Shown: positions 8,393 through 16,773, counted from the first letter of the stretch. The stretch is 64,000 nucleotides of DNA from Saccharopolyspora kobensis (GCF_900108315.1 NZ_FNVB01000002.1:1388562-1452561); one strand, 5' to 3'. The notes: a model not told the origin generated them from the sequence alone. Translations and numbers: made by a program.

Positions 8393-8803
8393 TCACGTGC
8401 GGATCCGGGTGTTCTGGAAGGTCCGGAACAACCACCGCCCATCCTGCCGGACGGCGACCTTGGTCTGGATGGAGAGGTCCTCGGTGCGGCATTCCTGCGA
8501 GCCGGGTCGCAGGACGCAGTTCCCGCTGTTGATGACCACGGCCAGGTCGTCGGAGATGAATTGCACGCTGCGCTCCCGGGGAGCCGACATCCGGGTGCCG
8601 GCCATGAAGGTGTCGAAGCCCTGCTGCAGGCTCTCGGCGATGGCGGTGCGCCCGTGCAGGTGGCCGCCCATCACATCGACGAAGTCGGCGTCCTCGGTGA
8701 AGGTCGCGGCGAAGGCTGTCCCGTCCTCGCCCCACGCCAGCACCTGCTGCTGCTCGAGCTGGTCCAACGCGGCCCTGTCCTCGTCCCGGTTCATGCGAGT
8801 CAC
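8393..8803 (-). CDS. SnoaL-like (SgcJ/EcaC, DUF4440-type) protein
   Basis: 136 residues of the NTF2-like fold: ALDQLEQQQVLAWGEDGTAF, FTEDADFVDVMGGHLHGR and KVAVRQDGRWLFRTFQNTR are typical of the SgcJ/EcaC group. Members include polyketide cyclases, isomerases and many small proteins of unknown role, so no reaction is assigned. The start may be GTG 8803 or ATG 8794; neither has a good Shine-Dalgarno. It precedes and is probably cotranscribed with a TetR gene. Confidence 0.78.
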   Translation of the reverse strand: MTRMNRDEDRAALDQLEQQQVLAWGEDGTAFAATFTEDADFVDVMGGHLHGRTAIAESLQQGFDTFMAGTRMSAPRERSVQFISDDLAVVINSGNCVLRPGSQECRTEDLSIQTKVAVRQDGRWLFRTFQNTRIRT

Positions 8804-8815
8804 CGTCCCATCGTT

Positions 8816-8845
8816 GTGAACAACTGTTCATGAACGTGTGTTCAC
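8816..8845. promoter_or_regulatory. 30-bp near-palindromic TetR operator
   Basis: The site starts GTGAACA, ends TGTTCAC and is centred on the perfect palindrome GTTCATGAAC (8825-8834). It lies 13 bases upstream of the SnoaL-like start, where a TetR repressor would block its own operon. Confidence 0.65.
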
Positions 8846-9087
8846 GCTATTGAGGCGGCGGCTCGCCGTCAAGCGGTCCTCAGCACTTCGCCCGCCGAAC
8901 GGCGTCGGCGATCCGACCGCACTCCTCCGATCGGATCAACCGGGTGCTCTGCGGGGAGGGAAAGCCCGTGTTGGTCCACGAATGCCCGGGTCGGGTGCCT
9001 AGGGTCGGCGGACCGGCACCAGGTGGGCCCCGGCCGAGAGCCGCCGGCGCCTGGTCCCGCGCCGGAACCGACTGACGGGAGCGCTCG

Positions 9088-10065
9088 ATGATCAACAGAC
9101 GATGGCACGCAGTGGCCGCCGCGATCGCCGCCGCGGGGCTCGCCCTCAGCGCACCGGCGGCGGTCCAGGCGGCAGTGCCGGTTCCGGCGGCCAAGCCGAA
9201 GACGATGCTGCTGGTGCACGGCTACAACCCGGATCCGCCCACCAAGTGCAACGTCTCGACCTGGGACGAAGCTCTGGCCTACTACCAGGAATCAGGCGGC
9301 CGCGACCGCTCCACCATGCGCACGATCGGCTACTACGCGGGCGACGCGGAGTACTGCGACGACGTGATCGGCGACGGCAAGGCCACTCGCGAGCGCCCCA
9401 TCCAGGACATCGCCAAGGACTTCGCCAACCACATCTACGAGAAGTACACCAGCAAGGGCGAGGAGGTCGACATCGTCGCGCACTCGATGGGCGGCCTGAT
9501 CACCCGCGTCGCGGTGCTGGGCACGCGCGAGGGCTGGAGCGGTTTCCCGCCGAAGGTGGCGGTGGAGGACGTCGTCACGCTCGGCACCCCGCACCAGGGC
9601 CTGATCAACGGGTGCGGCAACCCCGATGCTGACCCGAACGACAAGTGCACCCGCCAGTGGAACCAGATGACCCCGAAGGACGAGGGCGGTTCCGGGTTCA
9701 TCGAGAAGCTGCACGAGTCCGCACCGGGCCGCGCCGACCGCGGACTGGACGATCCGTGGGCCGCTGGGATCGACTGGAGCCTCGTGGGCTCGATCGAGGA
9801 CGAGACGGTCTCGTACTACTCGGGCATCGACAAGGGCTACTTCGCGCACCAGAAGTACGGCTACGACGAGAACATCGCCGCCGGCTGCTCGGACCCGAAC
9901 GTCAGCCACGGCAACCTCCGCCAGCTCAAGGGTGCGGGCGGCTTCTGCCTGCGGTACTGGCACCACGGCGCCGACGGTGGCCCTTACACCACCGAGAACG
10001 GCTGGTCCCCGCTGAAGGTCGCCTTCAAGGCCGCCACCTACAAGGGGGATGACCTCCCCCGGTGA
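9088..10065 (+). CDS. Secreted lipase/esterase (alpha/beta hydrolase)
   Basis: 325 residues. A Sec signal peptide occupies about residues 1-29 (basic MINRRWH, hydrophobic core, APAAVQAA cleavage region). The core then has LLVHGYNPD (oxyanion side), the nucleophile elbow AHSMGG with S133, and TLGTPHQG, all typical of extracellular triacylglycerol lipase-like hydrolases. Several cysteines (54, 90 and others) may form disulfides, as expected for an exported enzyme. GGGAG lies 6-10 bases before the ATG. It stands alone and ends at a strong hairpin shared with the convergent carboxylesterase. Confidence 0.85.
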   Translation: MINRRWHAVAAAIAAAGLALSAPAAVQAAVPVPAAKPKTMLLVHGYNPDPPTKCNVSTWDEALAYYQESGGRDRSTMRTIGYYAGDAEYCDDVIGDGKATRERPIQDIAKDFANHIYEKYTSKGEEVDIVAHSMGGLITRVAVLGTREGWSGFPPKVAVEDVVTLGTPHQGLINGCGNPDADPNDKCTRQWNQMTPKDEGGSGFIEKLHESAPGRADRGLDDPWAAGIDWSLVGSIEDETVSYYSGIDKGYFAHQKYGYDENIAAGCSDPNVSHGNLRQLKGAGGFCLRYWHHGADGGPYTTENGWSPLKVAFKAATYKGDDLPR

Positions 10066-10072
10066 CACCCCG

Positions 10073-10104
10073 GTCGGTGGCGCGGAAGCCCCCGCGCCAC
10101 CGAC
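10073..10104. terminator. Bidirectional hairpin terminator
   Basis: A perfect 13-bp stem (GTCGGTGGCGCGG with its complement) closes a 6-base loop between the convergent lipase (ends 10065) and carboxylesterase (ends 10130). TATTTC follows on the plus strand. Confidence 0.8.
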
Positions 10105-10107
10105 TAT

Positions 10108-10124
10108 TTCGTCACCGTGACGAA
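10108..10124. repeat. 17-bp palindrome TTCGTCACNGTGACGAA, copy 1
   Basis: TTCGTCACCGTGACGAA is a perfect odd palindrome just after the terminator hairpin. Related copies occur at 24122 and 25587. Confidence 0.7.
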
Positions 10125-10129
10125 GTCGA

Positions 10130-11566
10130 TCAGGTGTGCCACACGGACAGATCACGAGCTGTGGTGGTCTCCGAAACCGCGTCGAAGCGCCGGATCCGGC
10201 CCTGCGCGCCGAACCGGGGCCAGCCGGGATCACCGGTGGTCGCGAAGGAGATCCACGCCCCGTGCATCTCCTTCGCCAAGTCCGCTGGCGGCTCCTCCGG
10301 ACCGAGCAGGGCCTGCGGGCCGCGCAACACCGGCAGGTCGAGCAGGTCGAAGACGAACGGGAGCTCGACCGAGTGCGCCGCGCCGAGCTGACCGTCCACA
10401 GCCGACGATCGCCAGGCGAACTCGTAGACGTGCGCGCTGCCGTGGGCTTCGGCAAGCCTGCGCCCTCCTGCGGTGAACATGGCGTCGCCGAGGATCGCCG
10501 ACCGCAGTTCACCGTCACCAGCGCCTGGACGCTGCGCGCGGTAGGCCGTGATCAGCGCCTCGGGGTCGCGGTGCACCCGGGCGGCGAGTTCGCGGACGTC
10601 ATCAGCGGTGGAGGACGTCAGTTTGCCCTGCGGCGCGAGGTAGAGGTTGCCCTCCTCGGCGTTGGAGCCCACCAGCAGGTCCACCTCGGCCAGGTCGCTG
10701 TCGGCGGGCTGGCGCTCCAGCACCACGTCGAACGGGGTGAGGCCGACCAGCGGGTCGAACTCCCCCGCGGTCTGCAGATCCAGCCCGGTGAGCCCGGGCA
10801 TGATCTCCACCAGCCGTTCGTCGGGCACGGAATCGAACCCGGCCACGTTCGGTTCGACGCCGAGCACGTATGCCGCAGCGCGTGTCACCACCGCGGCCTG
10901 CTCCGGTGAGAACGCGCCGAGGCCGTTGCCGCTCTGCACGATCGCGCGGCGGAACAGCCCTCTCGCCTCGGGTGCGGCCAGCAGTGCGGCGACCAGCGTG
11001 GCACCTGCGGACTGGCCGAACAGCGTGACGTTGCCGGGATCACCACCGAAGGCTTCGATGTTGTCGCGCACCCACCGCAGGCCGGCGATGACGTCGAGCA
11101 GGCCGCGGTTGCGCGGAGCGCCGGGCACGTCGAGGAAGCCGGTGATGCCCAGCCGGTAGTTGAGCGTCACCAGCAGCACCTCGTCGCGGGCGAAAGCGGT
11201 GCCGTCGTAGAGCGGGGAGCGGGTCGAGCCGGAGACGAATCCGCCGCCGTGCACGAACACCATCACCGGCCGGTGCCGGGCGTCTTGCGGGGCCCAGACG
11301 TTGGCGGTGAGGAACTCCTCGCCGCGAACCCATCCGGGTCCGAAGAACGGTGACATGTCCAGCGCCGCGAACCCGTCCCGGTTCGGTTGCGGCGCGGTCG
11401 GTCCCGGCCGGGTGGCGTCGCGGATCTCCGTCCAGCCCGGGTGCGGGGCCGGAGCGGCGAACCGGCCGGGCGGGCTGGCGTAGGGGATGTCGAGGAAGCG
11501 CCGCACGCCGCCACCGGTGCTGCCGCGGAGCGTTCCGGCGGTGGTGGTCACGAGTGACTCGGACAC
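10130..11566 (-). CDS. Carboxylesterase/type B lipase family protein
   Basis: 478 residues from GTG 11566, with AGGAG upstream. The type-B esterase features are complete: the oxyanion loop HGGGF (106-110), the nucleophile elbow GQSAGA with S186, and a C-terminal GAAHSVELPFVF segment carrying the catalytic His. It hydrolyses carboxylic esters; the substrate is unknown. It has no signal peptide and is probably cytosolic. Its start lies 15 bases after the stop of the metallo-hydrolase gene, so the two form an operon. The open frame upstream of 11566 is run-on and not coding. Confidence 0.87.
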   Translation of the reverse strand: MSESLVTTTAGTLRGSTGGGVRRFLDIPYASPPGRFAAPAPHPGWTEIRDATRPGPTAPQPNRDGFAALDMSPFFGPGWVRGEEFLTANVWAPQDARHRPVMVFVHGGGFVSGSTRSPLYDGTAFARDEVLLVTLNYRLGITGFLDVPGAPRNRGLLDVIAGLRWVRDNIEAFGGDPGNVTLFGQSAGATLVAALLAAPEARGLFRRAIVQSGNGLGAFSPEQAAVVTRAAAYVLGVEPNVAGFDSVPDERLVEIMPGLTGLDLQTAGEFDPLVGLTPFDVVLERQPADSDLAEVDLLVGSNAEEGNLYLAPQGKLTSSTADDVRELAARVHRDPEALITAYRAQRPGAGDGELRSAILGDAMFTAGGRRLAEAHGSAHVYEFAWRSSAVDGQLGAAHSVELPFVFDLLDLPVLRGPQALLGPEEPPADLAKEMHGAWISFATTGDPGWPRFGAQGRIRRFDAVSETTTARDLSVWHT

Positions 11567-11580
11567 GGGTGGTTCTCCTG

Positions 11581-12483
11581 TCAGATCCGGTCGAACGGTG
11601 CCCAGGCCTTGACGGCGAACTTCTCGCCGTCGCGCGCCACTTCGGCCGCGCCGTGCCCGCCGAGGTGCGCGGGCACCACCAGGCTGTTGGTGTCGGCGGC
11701 CTGCTCCAGCAGCCTGCGGCGGGTGGCCCTGGCCGTGGCCGGGTCCTCGCAGAAGCAGCTGTTGGCGTCGGGTTCGACGATCTGCGCGGCGGTGTGCATC
11801 AGGTCCCCGACGAACAGCGCCCGGTCGGTGCCCGAATCCAGGCTCAGCACGGCTGATCCGGGGGTGTGCCCCGGTGCGGGGAGCAGCCGCAGGTTGCCGT
11901 CGATGACGTGCTCGTCCTCCCACAGCAGGGTTTGACCTGCCTCGTGCACCGGGGCGACGCTGTCGGCGAAGACGTTCTCGTTGCCGCCGCCCAGGGCCGG
12001 GTCGTGGCCGTCGGCGGGGTTCCAGAACTCGAAGTCCGCGCGCGGCACCAGGTAGGTCGCGTTGGGGAAGGTCGGCACCCAGTCGCCGTCCTGCAGCCGG
12101 GTGTTCCACCCGACGTGGTCGACGTGCAGGTGGGTGTTGACCACCAGGTCGACGTCCTCGGGTCGCACGCCGGCTCGGGCGAGCTCGCCGAGGAAGTCGG
12201 TGTCGAGGTGGTGCCAGACCGGTGAGTTGGGTCGTTCCTTGTGGTTGCCGACGCCGGTGTCGACCAGGATCGTCCTGCCCTCGCTGCGCAGCAGCCAGGT
12301 CTGGATGGCGCAGATGCACGCGTCGGCGGCGGGATCGACGAAGTCGGGCGCCAGCCACGACTCGTGGTCCTGCCAGCTCTGCGCGGGCAGGTCGGGGAAG
12401 AACTGGCCGGGCGACATCCCGACCGGCCCGTAGTACTCGACGATCCGGGTGATGGTGACATCGCCCAGCACGATTTCTCGCAT
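11581..12483 (-). CDS. MBL-fold metallo-hydrolase
   Basis: 300 residues. The zinc-binding signature THLHVDHVGW (H118, H120, D122, H123) is intact, and further ligands fit GHTPGSAV and VGDLMHT. The overall pattern resembles lactonase-like or general MBL hydrolases, such as quorum-quenching or lactone-opening enzymes. ATG 12483 has GGAG 6 bases upstream. It is the first gene of an operon with the carboxylesterase. About 80 bases upstream lies a copy of the motif found before the MmyB regulator at 16904, so that regulator may control this operon (inference). Confidence 0.87.
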   Translation of the reverse strand: MREIVLGDVTITRIVEYYGPVGMSPGQFFPDLPAQSWQDHESWLAPDFVDPAADACICAIQTWLLRSEGRTILVDTGVGNHKERPNSPVWHHLDTDFLGELARAGVRPEDVDLVVNTHLHVDHVGWNTRLQDGDWVPTFPNATYLVPRADFEFWNPADGHDPALGGGNENVFADSVAPVHEAGQTLLWEDEHVIDGNLRLLPAPGHTPGSAVLSLDSGTDRALFVGDLMHTAAQIVEPDANSCFCEDPATARATRRRLLEQAADTNSLVVPAHLGGHGAAEVARDGEKFAVKAWAPFDRI

Positions 12484-12550
12484 GGCTGCTCCGAAGGCTC
12501 TCGGGGGAAGGACCCCACCAGCCTGCGCGCCACTGCCACCGGTGAACCAG

Positions 12551-12593
12551 CCCCGGCCGTGCGTACCACTGCCAGTGGCAGGCACGGCCGGGG
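12551..12593. terminator. Hairpin downstream of the RidA gene
   Basis: A perfect 12-bp stem, CCCCGGCCGTGC with its complement at 12582-12593, lies immediately after the RidA stop (12598, minus strand). The 19-base loop itself contains the palindrome CCACTGCCAGTGG. The position fits a terminator separating RidA from the hydrolase operon. Confidence 0.7.
12564..12583. promoter_or_regulatory. Candidate operator shared with the MmyB-type regulator
   Basis: TACCACTGCCAGTGGCAGGC matches 18 of 20 positions of the sequence at 16853-16872, which lies just before the regulator gene at 16904. This copy is 80-100 bases upstream of the metallo-hydrolase start and sits in the loop of the terminator hairpin. 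Confidence 0.5.
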
Positions 12594-12597
12594 CCTT

Positions 12598-13005
12598 TCA
12601 GCCGAGGACCGCGATCGCTTCGACTTCGACCAGGTGCTCGGGGACGTCCAGGGCTGCAGCGCCGAGCAGCGTGCCCGGCGGGACCGGGGTGATGCCCAGC
12701 TTCGCGGCGGCGCGCGACACACCGTCGAGGAACTGGGGCATCTTCTCCGGAGACCAGTCCACGACGTGCACGGTCAGCTTCGCCACGTCGTGGAAGGACG
12801 CGCCGACTCCGGCCAGGGCGGTGGCGACGTTGAGGTAGCACTGCTCGACCTGCGCGGCCAGATCGCCCTCGCCGACGGTGGCGCCGTCGGCGTCCCAGGC
12901 GACCTGCCCGGCGATGAAGACCAGCTTCGACCCCGTCGCGACCGACACCTGCTTGTAGGCGCCGACCTCCGGGAGCCCGTCGGGATCGACCAGGGTGATG
13001 GGCAT
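12598..13005 (-). CDS. RidA family protein (Rid/YjgF/UK114)
   Basis: 135 residues, typical for the trimeric RidA family: YKQVSVATGSKLVFIAGQVA, CYLNVATALAGVGASF, LTVHVVDWSPEKMPQF and VPPGTLLGAAALDVPEHLVEVEAIA. RidA proteins deaminate reactive enamine/imine intermediates; related Rid subgroups have other roles. It is separated by a hairpin from the downstream hydrolase operon and faces away from the cyclodipeptide synthase gene, with a long untranslated gap between. Confidence 0.9.
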   Translation of the reverse strand: MPITLVDPDGLPEVGAYKQVSVATGSKLVFIAGQVAWDADGATVGEGDLAAQVEQCYLNVATALAGVGASFHDVAKLTVHVVDWSPEKMPQFLDGVSRAAAKLGITPVPPGTLLGAAALDVPEHLVEVEAIAVLG

Positions 13006-13473
13006 ACCGATCTTCCTCCGTGCTCACTGGTGATTACCCGGAAAACCGTAGGAGGACGTGCACCGCGCGGGAAGAACGCACTTTTCCGTAACCGGGGAAC
13101 CCCGCGGTGACCCAGCAGGTCAGCGAGCGCGGTGCAGACGCTCGGTGCGCGAGTTCCCTCGACGTGCAGCACGGTACCGGCGGATGCCGGGCCGCGGCCC
13201 ACTCCTCCCGGTGACGCTGATCTGCTGGCCTCGCCCCGATCCGGTGACCACTGCGGCCGGAACATGCTCGCCACCGCGACATCGCGCTCTCCGGGACCGT
13301 CCAGATCCACAATGGACAGTGGGTGCCGAGCGCATCGCACCGCCCGGCCGGACCAGCCCGACCAGGTGATTTTCCCGGTGAACACGGCCAGGTGGCCCGA
13401 CGCGCGGACGCGCGGAGCGCGTGTGAAGTTGGGCCGCGGTTCAAGATTCGCCGGAACAGGAGGGAATCGTTCG
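13006..13473. other. 468-base gap between RidA and the cyclodipeptide synthase
   Basis: No convincing gene. Open frames on both strands show no family resemblance and have Arg/Pro-rich shadow composition. TTACCCGGAAAA (13034-13045) and TTTTCCGTAACC (13082-13093) form an imperfect inverted pair that could be a regulator site for RidA. The rest must hold the promoter of the biosynthetic genes; AGGAGGG at 13458-13464 is their Shine-Dalgarno. Confidence 0.5.
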
Positions 13474-14247
13474 ATGCGACTCACGCCTACCACTGCTGTC
13501 CAGCTGGAGGGCGATGCCGCGACCTGCGTCGAAGACGACTTCACGGTCGAGCCCTACACCGAGAACTGCCGTCGGGTGTGCGCGCGGGGAGAGCACCTGC
13601 TGGTGGGCGTGAGCCCGGGCAACAGCTATTTCAGCGTCGACCTGCTCGCGCGGCTGTTCGCCTGGGCGCACCGGCGGTTCACCGCGGTGGACGTGGTCAT
13701 CCCGGACACCGCGCTGGTGCACACGCAGCTGGCGCTGGGGCACGAGGCGAAACGAGCCCACCAGCGCAGCCGGGAGGAGTGCAACCGCGTCCACAACCGC
13801 GTGGTGCGGGCGTGGAGCCAGGCCGGGCTGGCGGCCGCTCCGCAACGGTGGCACCGGCTTTCGGACTTCACCGACCACCCCCGCTACCAGGCCCTGCTGC
13901 GCCAGGCCGAGGACGCGGTCACCCATGCGTCACCACTGCGCGAAGCGTGCCTGCAGACCAGCCGCACCGTGCTGGCGAGCCGGAAGCCCGGCGCGTCGTT
14001 CACCGACGAGCAGATCGAGAAGGGCGCCCAGTACGTCGTGGCCGAGCTGCCGTTCATCGTGGACACGCCCAGCATCTTGGGCGTGCCCTCGTCGGTGAGC
14101 TTCTACCACCGGCCCGCTGCGTTCATCCGCGAAGTGGTGTCCGCCCGGTGCGGGCTGAGCCCCGCGCCCAACCAGGGATGCGCGCTGATCAGACCGCGCG
14201 CAGTTGCCGGGAACGTGCCGCAGCCCAGACGAGCCACCACCTCGTGA
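13474..14247 (+). CDS. tRNA-dependent cyclodipeptide synthase (CDPS)
   Basis: 257 residues. The CDPS signature is complete: LLVGVSPGNSYFS with nucleophile S47 and N50, YVVAELPFI with Y187 and E191, and VPSSVSFYHRP with Y211-H212. By analogy with AlbC (S37, N40, Y178, E182, Y202, H203) it belongs to the NYH subfamily. These enzymes take two aminoacyl-tRNAs, form an aminoacyl-Ser intermediate and release a diketopiperazine. A basic helix (RSREECNRVHNRVVR, 98-112) fits the tRNA-binding patch. Residues lining the first pocket appear to differ from AlbC (P77, S209), so the product is not predictable. AGGAGGG precedes ATG 13474. Two P450 genes follow at 30- and 41-base spacing, forming a tailoring operon. 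Confidence 0.93.
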   Translation: MRLTPTTAVQLEGDAATCVEDDFTVEPYTENCRRVCARGEHLLVGVSPGNSYFSVDLLARLFAWAHRRFTAVDVVIPDTALVHTQLALGHEAKRAHQRSREECNRVHNRVVRAWSQAGLAAAPQRWHRLSDFTDHPRYQALLRQAEDAVTHASPLREACLQTSRTVLASRKPGASFTDEQIEKGAQYVVAELPFIVDTPSILGVPSSVSFYHRPAAFIREVVSARCGLSPAPNQGCALIRPRAVAGNVPQPRRATTS

Positions 14248-14276
14248 CCGAGGTGCCCAGCGGCGAAGGGAGCGCA

Positions 14277-15479
14277 ATGTTCACCATCGACGACATCCCG
14301 GTGTGGCCGTTCGAGCGCTGGGACCACCAGCTCTCGCCGTGGGTGGCCCGGCTGCGCGACACCGACGAACCCGGCTACCGGGTCCGCACCCACAACGGGG
14401 ACACGATCTGGCTGGTCACCCAAGCCGCCGTCGCTCGCGCCTGCCTCAGCGACCCCCGGATGAGCTTGCGCGCGGCCGGCGCCGACGACGCCCCACGTCA
14501 GGAACCGGTGCGATTCCGGCCGCCGGGCACCCGAGGCGACGCCACCCCGGTGCTGGACCATCCCGCGCTCCGACGGGTGTTCCGGCAGGCCTTGAGCCCG
14601 CACGCCGCCGCAAGCCTGCAACCTGCTGCGGCCGCTGCTGCCGAAGACCTCCTGGCCAGCATCGCCCGCACCGGTGGACCCATCGACTTCTACGCCGAGA
14701 TCGCCGTGCCGCTGCCGTTCCAGATGGCCGGCCGGGCACTGCTGGGCGACCTCAGCGCGGAGCTGCGCCACCGGCTCCAGGCCGACGCCCGCATCGGGCT
14801 CACCGGTGTCGGGCACACCCGCGAGGAGATCGAAACCGCCTGGCTGGACTACCACCGGCTGCTCACCGACTGGTACGCCGACCCGGCCCACCTGACCGGT
14901 GACCACCTCATGGCCCGCATCCACCACGCCGCTCCCGAACCTCTCTCCGCGCACCACCTGGCAGAGATCGCGGGAATGCTGTGGGCCGCCGGTTACGAGA
15001 GCACCGTCGGGTTCCTCACCAACGCCTGCCTGACCCTGCTGCTGCACCCGAAGACCTGGAACGAACTGCTCGATCAGCCCGACCTGATCCCCCAGGCGAT
15101 CGACGAACTGCTGCGCTACACCCCGCTGGCCACCGGCGGTGCGCCCCGGCTGGTCACCGCGGACGCGCACATCGCCGGGCTCGACCTCACCCGCGGGCAG
15201 TGCGTCGCCTTCTCCTACGAAGCCGCCAACCACGATCCCCGCGCCTACCCCGACCCCGACCGGCTCGACATCCACCGCAAGCCCGTCGACCACCTCGGAT
15301 TCGGGCACGGCCCGCACCGCTGCCCCGGCCACCACCTGGCCCGCATGCAGGTCGAAACCGCGCTGCGCGCCCTGCTGCGCCACCTCCCCACCCTCCACCT
15401 CGTCGCACCCGTCGACACGCTCACCTGGCTCACCGGCCAGGTCATCCGAACACCCCACGCCCTTCCCGTGAGCTGGTAG
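14277..15479 (+). CDS. Cytochrome P450 (first tailoring enzyme of the CDPS cluster)
   Basis: 400 residues from ATG 14277, with GAAGGGAG just upstream; the longer open frame reads back through the CDPS gene and is not used. All P450 landmarks are present: I-helix AAGYEST (237-243) with the acid-alcohol pair E241/T243, ExxR at E277-R280, and the heme loop FGHGPHRCPG with C349. It needs ferredoxin and a reductase from elsewhere. The likely substrate is the cyclodipeptide made by the upstream synthase; known P450s of such clusters hydroxylate, cross-link, dimerise or couple diketopiperazines to nucleobases. Which reaction applies here cannot be told. Its C-terminus LPVSW matches that of the second P450. 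Confidence 0.92.
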   Translation: MFTIDDIPVWPFERWDHQLSPWVARLRDTDEPGYRVRTHNGDTIWLVTQAAVARACLSDPRMSLRAAGADDAPRQEPVRFRPPGTRGDATPVLDHPALRRVFRQALSPHAAASLQPAAAAAAEDLLASIARTGGPIDFYAEIAVPLPFQMAGRALLGDLSAELRHRLQADARIGLTGVGHTREEIETAWLDYHRLLTDWYADPAHLTGDHLMARIHHAAPEPLSAHHLAEIAGMLWAAGYESTVGFLTNACLTLLLHPKTWNELLDQPDLIPQAIDELLRYTPLATGGAPRLVTADAHIAGLDLTRGQCVAFSYEAANHDPRAYPDPDRLDIHRKPVDHLGFGHGPHRCPGHHLARMQVETALRALLRHLPTLHLVAPVDTLTWLTGQVIRTPHALPVSW

Positions 15480-15519
15480 CTGTGCGAGCGCGCAGCGGAT
15501 GGAAACGAGTTGAACGCCT

Positions 15520-16773
15520 GTGCACACCTCTCAAGGAATCCCGGCAGTGCCACCGGGCAACGACGCGTCCCGCGCCGCCACCGTGCTCGACGGCCTGCCC
15601 GTCCCGCGCGGCAACGCATTCGGCCTGCCCACCGAGTTCGCACGCTCGCGCGACCGGCGGCCCATCTATCGCATGGTGTACCCGGACGGCCACGTGGGCT
15701 GGCTGGTGACCGGGTACTCGGCCGCACGCGCGGTGCTGACCGATCACCGCTTCAGCGCCGAGATGCACCGGTTCCGCTTTCCGGTGCCAGGACCGGGAAG
15801 CGACCCCGCGGCGCAGCAACCGGGTGCGCTGCACCCGGGCATCTTCCAGGCGATGGATCCTCCCGAGCACACGCGCTACCGCCGGCTGCTCGCGGCGAAG
15901 TTCACCACCCGCCGGATGCACCAGCTGGAGGCGAAGATCGAGCAGGTCACCGCAGAGCAGCTGGATCAGATGCAGCGGCAGGGCCCGCCCGCCGATCTCG
16001 TCAGCACCTTCGCGATGCCGATCCCGTCCCAGGTGATCCGCCACATCGTCGGTGCCCCCGATTCCGACTGGGGCGCCTTCCACCGGCACGTGGAGACGAT
16101 GATCGCAACGGACGTCACCTTCGACGACGTCGCCGCCGTCATGCGGGCGGTGCCCGACTTCCTGCGGGATCTCGTGCTGCGCAAGCGCCGCGATCCCGGC
16201 GACGACGTGCTCAGCGACCTCATCGCCACGGGCGAACTCGACGACGACGAACTGGTCGGGCTCTGCTGGCTCCTGCTGGAGAACGGGTACACCACCACGG
16301 CGAACATGCTCGCGCTCGGCACGCTCGCGCTGCTCGTCAACCCGGAACAGCTCGCGGCGCTGCGCGCGGATCCTTCGCTGGCCGACAAGGCCACCGAAGA
16401 ACTGCTCCGCTACATCACGATCTTCCAGTTCGGCCTGTTCCGCGCAGCCCGCGAGGACGTCGAACTGGCCGGCCACCTGATCAAGGCGGGTGATGCCGTG
16501 ACCGTCCTGCAGTCCACGGCAAACCGGGATCCAGCGCACTTCACCGACCCCGACCGCCTCGATCTCACCCGGCCGGCCACCGGGCACCTCTCCTTCGGCC
16601 ACGGCATCCACATCTGCCTGGGCCAGCACCTGGCCCGCGCCGAGATGCGCATCGCCCACACCGCGCTGCTGCGCCGGTTCCCCTCCCTGCACCTGGCCGC
16701 GACTCCTGACGAGCTTTCCTTCCGCACCAGCAAGGTGATCTACGGAGTGCACCGGCTCCCCGTGAGCTGGTGA
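15520..16773 (+). CDS. Cytochrome P450 (second tailoring enzyme, unusual I-helix)
   Basis: 417 residues from GTG 15520; GTG 15547 is an alternative. It has ExxR at E294-R297 and the heme loop FGHGIHICLG with C366. The I-helix reads LLLENGYTTTANML (251-264): the usual A/G-G-x-D/E-T is replaced by N255-G256-Y257-T258-T259, so the conserved acid of the proton relay is a threonine. That occurs in P450s with non-standard chemistry, so coupling or rearrangement is possible rather than simple hydroxylation (inference). It ends the CDPS operon, 130 bases before the regulator. Confidence 0.92.
   Translation: MHTSQGIPAVPPGNDASRAATVLDGLPVPRGNAFGLPTEFARSRDRRPIYRMVYPDGHVGWLVTGYSAARAVLTDHRFSAEMHRFRFPVPGPGSDPAAQQPGALHPGIFQAMDPPEHTRYRRLLAAKFTTRRMHQLEAKIEQVTAEQLDQMQRQGPPADLVSTFAMPIPSQVIRHIVGAPDSDWGAFHRHVETMIATDVTFDDVAAVMRAVPDFLRDLVLRKRRDPGDDVLSDLIATGELDDDELVGLCWLLLENGYTTTANMLALGTLALLVNPEQLAALRADPSLADKATEELLRYITIFQFGLFRAAREDVELAGHLIKAGDAVTVLQSTANRDPAHFTDPDRLDLTRPATGHLSFGHGIHICLGQHLARAEMRIAHTALLRRFPSLHLAATPDELSFRTSKVIYGVHRLPVSW

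Noticed and set aside
11567-13027. Open-frame extension of the carboxylesterase through the MBL and RidA genes
   Set aside because: The real genes occupy another frame there; the esterase has a good GTG start with AGGAG at 11566.
13034-13444. Possible decayed regulator between RidA and the CDPS
   Set aside because: No recognisable helix-turn-helix or family motif in any frame; only an imperfect inverted pair near RidA was kept.
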